DNA of 23,822 bases from Hemicentrotus pulcherrimus (lineage: Eukaryota; Echinodermata; Echinoidea; Camarodonta; Strongylocentrotidae): NCBI GenBank assembly GCA_003118195.1, contig BEXV01000860.1, positions 105,104 to 128,925 on the forward strand. Reading direction: 5' to 3'. The notes beneath the pieces were generated by a model. That model did not search any database. It worked only from the letters and a program-made list of their open reading frames with translations, and was not told where the DNA came from. Positions 18,369-23,822 of this stretch are shown here, one piece after another; position 1 is the stretch's first letter; the number at the start of each line of letters is the position of its first letter. A program made the position numbers and the translations under genes.

Positions 18369-19205
18369 AGTGTTTGGATTAAAGTAAATGTAGAGCTGGT
18401 CATTTCCGTTTGACCAATCTCAATTTGAAAATGTTTTTAGTAATTCAAGAGGTTTTATTCAACATGGTGTATGGCCTGAACAATCTGAGCTTCCTCCATG
18501 AAATTGGTATGCTAAATAAAAACAACATTTGGCAAAAATCCAGGAAGCATGTAACAAAAGCTTCTCCATGTCCTCAAACTTTGTGTGCTCAACCACAGCT
18601 AGGAAAACGTTTTTATTTGCAGCTATTCAACTGACCTGAGGCAAACCAAAACACAGAAGATTCAGTCAAAATTTACTGTTTGATTGATTTCATACTTCCT
18701 TGGAATATATGTGTTACATAAACTATGTAGTTCTAGAAACATATGATCTCTTGAAATGTCTTTTTCTAACTCATGAGGATAACCTTTTGTTTGTTTGTTT
18801 GATTGATTTTATTTTATTAGATAAAAAGGGAGAGTGTGAATTTACATGTAACATTACCTCCTACGACTATGTGAGGCTCTCCCACGTGACTTTGCAATGG
18901 TTTACAAAAAATTAACAGTGTTTGGGGCCTCGGGAGAGGAAATGAAAGGCAAAAAGATGTATTTAAAGAAAACTCTCTTTCTCTGTGAACTTTCAGCATC
19001 CTTCTACTTTTTTTTATAGATCTGAGCCAATGGAAAGAGCAGTATGTCCCTACGACTCACTATTGAAGCATTCAAATTATGGATTTTGTTTCAAATCTTC
19101 TTAGCTTGTGAGAAGAATCGAAGTTGAAAACAGGTTTATTTAGGAGGCGGATATGAGGTACTTGCTGTATTACATAACTATCATAACAATTTTCTTCAGG
19201 GTTTG
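18369..19205. other. Intergenic sequence, nothing assigned
   Basis: No exon is supported. The open stretches at 18410-18634 and 18700-18915 show no domain, and the second runs through a (GTTT)n stretch near 18788-18801. Confidence 0.5.
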
Positions 19206-19360
19206 GGGGGAAATAGAGACAGACAAGAGACGGGCACAGAAATAGAGAGAGAGACATGGAAGGAAAGATTGAGACAGACATGCATGCCGGTAGAGAGGGA
19301 GAGAGAGACGGATAAAGACTGACAGAGAGCAAGGGAGAGAGGGAGAGAGAAAGGAGGGGG
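19206..19360. repeat. GA-rich low-complexity tract
   Basis: Purine-rich sequence with (GA)n and (AGACAG)n pieces on the plus strand, ending in a G7 run near 19355. Minus-strand open frames here are compositional. Confidence 0.8.
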
Positions 19361-19495
19361 GGATTAACAAGATCGCATGACATATGTTATGATCAATTAA
19401 CAATTGCTCTTCTGTTGATTCATAGCACTAACCCAAGTCCTAATTTCAACCTTGGACGAAACACTTTACCTAATAAATTCCAAACTTATTTATTT

Positions 19496-19519
19496 ATGCA
19501 TGCATGCATGCATGCATGT
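19496..19519. repeat. (ATGC)n microsatellite
   Basis: Six ATGC units form a 24-bp self-complementary, strictly alternating purine-pyrimidine run. It probably started as the 3' tail of the LINE on the minus strand. Confidence 0.9.
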
Positions 19520-19901
19520 TCACAATTTCACATTTCATTGAAGTTAACATCACATGAAAAATGAATATAATATAACAAATCATTTTCAATTTTACAATCC
19601 ATTTGAATTGACTTTACGTAAAAAAGAAAAATATCAAAGACAAGTTGCAACTAATATACAATTTGAAGAATGAACACACAAAGGTGATGAAACATAAGCA
19701 AATAGAGCTTTAATCGTTACAACACCTTTCAAATATATAATATATGACAAATAAAATTCCTAAAGTTTTGTAGTGAACTATTCACACTTTTTACAAAGTT
19801 AAAAAAGAATTTTAAAAAGATTTTGCTAAGCCTAGTAACAAAATTATGTTCAATTTAATTAGAACTGATATACATGTATAGATTATAATGTAAGTAATAT
19901 C

Positions 19902-20080
19902 TTACATCTGTGAAATGATAATACATTTGAGTGCTCTTTTAAAGGAGTTTGTTGATTTCATATTTTGAATATCATTGGTAAAGAATTCCATACCTCTGTG
20001 TCTGTGTATGACAATACATAATCATTACATAAGTCACCTACTGAATTAGTAATAGTGCTCTTGATATATGCTTGTAAAGG
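19902..20080 (-). pseudogene. LINE reverse-transcriptase C-terminal remnant, frameshifted
   Basis: Minus-strand codons from 20080 read PLQAYIKSTITNSVGDL and on to TDTEVWNSLPM, with TGG for the Trp at 19990-19988. That frame then stops, and the shifted frame continues DIQNMKSTNSFKRALK and ends with a stop at 19904-19902. 'WNSLP..I....S..SFK..LK' is the characteristic end of CR1/L2/Jockey-type LINE ORF2 after the reverse-transcriptase domain. At least one single-base frameshift after WNSLPM breaks it, and everything upstream (endonuclease, catalytic RT motifs) is missing. It is dead. Confidence 0.65.
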
Positions 20081-20534
20081 AAAATATTTTCAATCAACAA
20101 ATAAATCTTCAACAGGTTGCCTACAGACATACAACATGAGGTCATTAGGTGGTCTGTGTGGGAAGCTAATGGGAACGAGATAATTCAGTAGTCAAACTGA
20201 TTAACTTTTCTTTCTTGGTTTCCATCTATTCAGGTATAAACTGAACTTTTTGGAGGAAAGGGAGAATCCCTTCTTTGGCTAGAAACAACTCATTGGGATT
20301 CAGGATTTCGTTGGGTAGATGCCTTCTACAGGACTATACGACTGATGAGAGCCAGAAAGGAGTTAACTCTTATGTTAAAAGTATATGAGTTAATGCCCTT
20401 CTGACACTTGGCATTCAGTATATGGTATATTTGTTGAGAATAAAAGTGATGTCCAAATGTTTCTTGTTTATATGCAGCCAATTAATTTACATGTATTTCT
20501 ATTATTTGTCTTTCTTTTCCTGTATCTCCCCCTG
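20081..20534. other. Intergenic sequence, nothing assigned
   Basis: No exon or named repeat. The sequence GTTAACTCTTATGTTAAAAG and GAGTTAATGCCCTT near 20360-20400 gives weak local symmetry only. Confidence 0.5.
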
Positions 20535-20570
20535 TCTTCTCTCTCTCTCTCTCTCTCTCTTCCTCTTCCT

Positions 20571-20605
<35 letters not shown>

Positions 20606-20620
20606 CCTCTCCCTCTCTTT
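20535..20620. repeat. 86-nt pure pyrimidine (CT)n tract
   Basis: Uninterrupted C/T on the plus strand, with (CT)n blocks flanking TTCCTC and CCCTCT variants. It makes both strands look open (Ser/Leu on plus, Arg/Glu on minus), which has no coding meaning. Confidence 0.95.
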
Positions 20621-21435
20621 ATAAATCTTTCTGACCTTTCTTTCACTGTGGTTTTCTCTTTGCCTATTGTTTTCTTCCCATGCAATTTGTCTTTCTATTA
20701 TTATTTTAAAACATCTGTTTGTCTATCACTACATAAATCTCTGTTTCTTTAGTTTTCTCTCCCGGTTTTGTAACCACTGTACTTATCTGTGTTGGTTTGT
20801 TTGGTTTTTATTTTGAGACGGTCATCATAAACTTGGACAATCTGTAAACATACTTGTTTTGTGCCATTAGTGACATCACAATTATGTTATTCACTCTAAG
20901 ACTAATGTCTACAATATATGTGTGTTTTGAGGTCAGCATGGTATACCAAAGAACTTCATAATCACATGATTTCACAAGTGGCTTGTTTAAATATCTTGTT
21001 CATAATAAAGTTCCTTATAAGCAAGAATAGTTTGTAATGCTGATGTGAACAAAAGATCAGCTTATTTTCTATGTTTACAAACAAGGTTGCCAATTTCGCA
21101 AGATCACCTCCTAACAGAATTCCTTCCAATAACAACTACATCAGAGGTGCTAGAAAATGGGCTGCAAACTTGTACATACATAATTCTTTCAGATCCCATA
21201 AAATGGTCATGTGACACAGTAATCTGACATGGTTCAATAAGAATACACATGTTTATACTAAGTTGTCATTCTAGCTGAGATAATTCAACCACTCCAAATA
21301 GTTCTGCAATTCAAGTTAAGCATTGATATTTGACGTTGATATCATTCAAAAGCCTGATTATCCCCCTTTGCAATGATGCCCCACTTTAATGATTATGTAA
21401 TCATTGAATATGCAGTACACCAGATCATGGGACAT
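20621..21435. other. Intergenic sequence, nothing assigned
   Basis: AT-rich, with T-rich 20640-20810. No exon, RNA gene or repeat family recognised. Confidence 0.5.
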
Positions 21436-21562
21436 AGTAAATTCTTCATTTGTTGATAGTACATTCTTCATTTGTTGATATTAAATTTTTCATTTGTTGA
21501 TGGTACATTCTTCATTTGTTGATAGTACATTCTTCATTTGTTGATAGTAAATTCTTCATTGG
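21436..21562. repeat. 22-bp tandem repeat, five full copies
   Basis: Units start at 21436, 21458, 21480, 21502 and 21524, with a partial sixth at 21546. Each reads (A/G)GTA(A/C)ATTCTTCATTTG followed by TTGAT, with only a few substitutions. Confidence 0.92.
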
Positions 21563-22860
21563 TTTGGAGGTTGGATTGTGTTTTTAAGGAATAACAATGC
21601 ATTTTGCAACATTTCACTTTTGACTTAGGCCCATATTCAGGTGTGCCGCACGTTCCATGATTACATAAAAATTACAAATGGTGTATTGAAGGTGAATAAA
21701 CAGGATTTTTAGTGATACCAATTTTGAATGTGATAGTATAGTAACAAGAGATATCAACATTAAAACTTGAATTGCAGAACCTTTTTTTGAGGAGTTTATA
21801 ATATTATTAAAATGATAGGTTATGTCTACAAAGTTCATATGCCCTCTTGTGTGTAATCTCTTATTCAAGTATGTAAAGACATGCAAGTATGATCTGCTTA
21901 TGATTAATACTGTGTCAAAGCCATTGCAAATTCTGCCACAAGATATTGTTTGGTGATGATCTGATGCAAAGGTTTATGAGAGAATTCCCTAGGTTGCGGA
22001 AATCAATGTAATAACAATTGCCAAACGTTAGGTTCCTGACTGATTTCATATTTATATATGATGGGCATTTACTCCTGATGAATAGGCGTTGAATAAAACA
22101 AGCTAGCTCGTTTACTGGAAGAAGCTATAGGCTTTAATACCGAATTGACTGATTGAGGACTTGATGATTAATATATGTCCATAAACGACATCTTAAAATC
22201 AGCTATTGAGATATTGAATTCATTGTATGTTTTGAGAAAGCCATGATTTTAAACCTTATACATGTAACCACCATGCCAAAGTTTTTGAAGGAAAGGATGT
22301 TCCATTGCAATTGATACTTTTTGAAAATCAAAAGTTAAACCCTCGAAAAGAAGATTTGAGGGGTGAGTAGATACATGTAGTTGATGTGCCAAATACGAAG
22401 ATAGACAAAATATGTGTGTTTATCATTTTTTTTCGTCTTTTCTTCATCTCTTTCAAAGTCAAGTTTATCTTGCATTACCAGGGTGTGCCTAATTTTATTT
22501 GTATTGTCTTTAGCCAAAGGTGTATATTGATAAATGTACGAAAGGACTTGTTTTGCTATTACCTAAAGAAAAACAAACAAGCAAGTTTGAAAGAAGTTGT
22601 GTTCTAATTAAATGATTATTTCGACAGTATTATATGAAGAGAGAGTTGAGAAGGAGTATTGGCAATTAAAATGTTTTTGTTTTTACAGTGAACGAATTTG
22701 TATAAATCTGTTTATGATCCAGAGGAATGGATTTCATTATTTTATCTTTGTATTTTTTTAAAGCGTATTGTTTCAGAATATATATGAGGAAATGTTTGTT
22801 TAAAACACTGTTTTCCGATACCATGTAAAATGATACTTATTTTGTGCGAGCCACAAGTTG
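21563..22860. other. Intergenic sequence, nothing assigned
   Basis: AT-rich throughout. Open stretches at 21614-21886 (minus), 22335-22517 (minus) and 22386-22607 (plus) have no domains and AT-driven composition. Confidence 0.5.
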
Positions 22861-22866
22861 TTGGCC

Positions 22867-22875
22867 TATATAAAG
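22867..22875 (+). promoter_or_regulatory. TATA-box-like site TATATAAAG
   Basis: The site matches the TATA consensus well. The first ATG followed by an open frame is at 22960, and that frame runs 84 codons to 23214. It crosses a (TC)n tract and a (CA)n tract before a more protein-like end (WMYGSSYYNIHLTSF and on), so it is not a convincing gene. It could be a promoter for a gene whose body lies to the right of the window, or chance in AT-rich DNA. Confidence 0.25.
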
Positions 22876-23004
22876 AGAAAAACAATTACACAGTGTTTCA
22901 CTTGAAAACTGAGTAAACGACCTTGCCTTTGTTTTTACACTTGTTCTATTAGCATGTGAATGCTACATTTTTTGTCTGTACCCTGTATTTATTTCCCACC
23001 CCTC

Positions 23005-23094
23005 TCTCGTTTTCTCTCTCTCTCCCTCTCCCTCTTCATCTCTCTCTGTCAGGCGCGTGCGCGCGCACACACACAAACACACACGCACGCACAT
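23005..23094. repeat. (TC)n tract joined to a GC/CA alternating run
   Basis: Pyrimidine-rich 23005-23050 is followed by a strictly alternating purine-pyrimidine run (23053-23075, GCGCGTGCGCGCGCACACAC...) and then an interrupted (AC)n/(GCAC)n stretch. Alternating GC/CA runs are the type of sequence that can adopt Z-DNA; nothing here shows a function. Confidence 0.9.
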
Positions 23095-23217
23095 AGAGTA
23101 GTATGGATGTACGGGTCTAGCTATTACAACATCCATCTGACCAGTTTCTCGAAAAATCACCGCTTCTATGAAATCATTTACTTCACCCAAGTGCTTGAAG
23201 CAGAACCTGACTGAAGA

Positions 23218-23822
23218 TGAACACATAAAAACGCTTTGCCCGTATTTCAAAAGTTAACTACACTTTGAATTGAACCACGCACACACAAAAAACACCTGAA
23301 AAGGCGATTGAATCAATAACTGGCAAATACAGTTGGGAATTTCATGAAAAGACACAAAACGATGTTGTATCCGATTTAGATGAAGTTACTTGACGGGCGC
23401 TTATGTCCGGCTTAAGAATTGCCATTCGCCTTTATACCATCACGCATTATAGGGTGGACGTGGATACTTGCCTGAAGCTCCACTTGGTTAATGCAAAATT
23501 AATGAAGTTACTTTTCTAGTTGTTGCCACTATGTTTTGCTTTGTATTGTATTCTTTCCTCTTATATGTTGATTGCCTAGGGAGGGTTGACCAAAATGAGC
23601 AGAAAAGGGTGTTAACAAAATAACCAAGTTGTTGTGGTGTGGTGTGTTTGTTCAAACTTTAATTTGACTGAACTTTTTGCAAAGCTGGAAGGATTATGAT
23701 GTCTACGTGCAGACCGGTAATTGCTCATACCCCTTGTCTTTACTTCTTCAAGTTGACCAGAAAACAGAGATCAACTTGATGCGACAATACTGTGTGTTCC
23801 AGAAAAAACGAAACCAAGAATT
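23218..23822. other. Right-end sequence, nothing assigned
   Basis: Complex, moderately GC-raised sequence at about 23380-23490 (GACGGGCGCTTATGTCCGG, TTTATACCATCACGC) has no open frame of note. It could be upstream or first-exon sequence of a neighbouring gene, but I cannot support an exon. Confidence 0.4.

Larger units (their letters stand above)
19480..20080 (-). mobile_element. Decayed non-LTR retrotransposon (LINE) 3' end
   Basis: On the minus strand, a reverse-transcriptase C-terminus (19902-20080) is followed by about 400 bp of AT-rich 3' UTR. It ends in an (ATGC)n block (19519-19496) and AATAAATAAATAAG, the usual short-repeat tail of CR1/L2-like elements. The order on the minus strand, protein end, then UTR, then tail, supports one 5'-truncated LINE copy. 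Its 5' border near 20080-20110 is uncertain and I could not find a target duplication. Confidence 0.6.

Noticed and set aside
20422..20685. Ser/Leu-rich plus and Arg/Glu-rich minus frames
   Set aside because: Both are produced by the pure (CT)n tract.

Overview
The window reads as non-coding-rich, AT-rich animal DNA, most likely from an echinoderm and probably a sea urchin. The signs are introns with GT...AG junctions, many microsatellites, tRNA-derived SINEs, a decayed non-LTR retrotransposon, several short inverted-repeat (MITE-like) elements, and two longer interspersed repeats (one bounded by GTCTCGCCTGC ends, one by ATCCCCTCG ends) of a kind I associate with sea urchins and other marine invertebrates. 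The species call is inference; a mollusc or hemichordate is not excluded. No bacterial operon, CRISPR array or phage module is present.

Only one protein-coding gene is supported, and only its 3' end lies here. Two plus-strand exons (3533-3722 and 13634-13915) have good splice sites, matching phase 0 at the shared junction, and high GC against AT-rich surroundings. Together they encode the second half of a Tudor / extended-Tudor domain followed by a short acidic tail and a stop. Tudor-domain proteins of this kind (TDRD family) usually bind methyl-arginine on Piwi proteins and act in germ granules and the piRNA pathway. The 9.9-kb intron between them holds much of the interest: two decayed calcium-poor repeat blocks are not genes but a DR1-bearing interspersed repeat (3936-4320), a 33-bp minisatellite (4341-5180), three inverted-repeat elements (6091-6361, 9379-9499, 10031-10343), a tRNA-like SINE head (about 8173-8300), a tandem duplication that runs across an assembly gap (11006-11756), and a 1-kb terminal-inverted-repeat element (11928-12952).

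Upstream of the first exon are a possible LINE 3' tail, a tRNA-Lys-derived SINE on the minus strand interrupted by a MITE, and long CT-rich tracts. Downstream of the stop codon are overlapping polyadenylation signals, then about 9 kb that I read as intergenic: a second inverted-repeat element with internal tandem repeats (17486-18121), a frameshifted LINE reverse-transcriptase C-terminus on the minus strand (19902-20080), (CT)n and (ATGC)n tracts, a 22-bp tandem repeat (21436-21562), and a TATA-box-like site near the right end (22867) that could mark another gene.

The most interesting pattern is that repeat families at 3936-4320, 11928-12952 and 17486-18121 carry nuclear-receptor-like direct repeats, and two of them carry regularly spaced ATGCAAAT octamers inside internal tandem units of about 130-160 bp. 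Whether these sites do anything is unknown.
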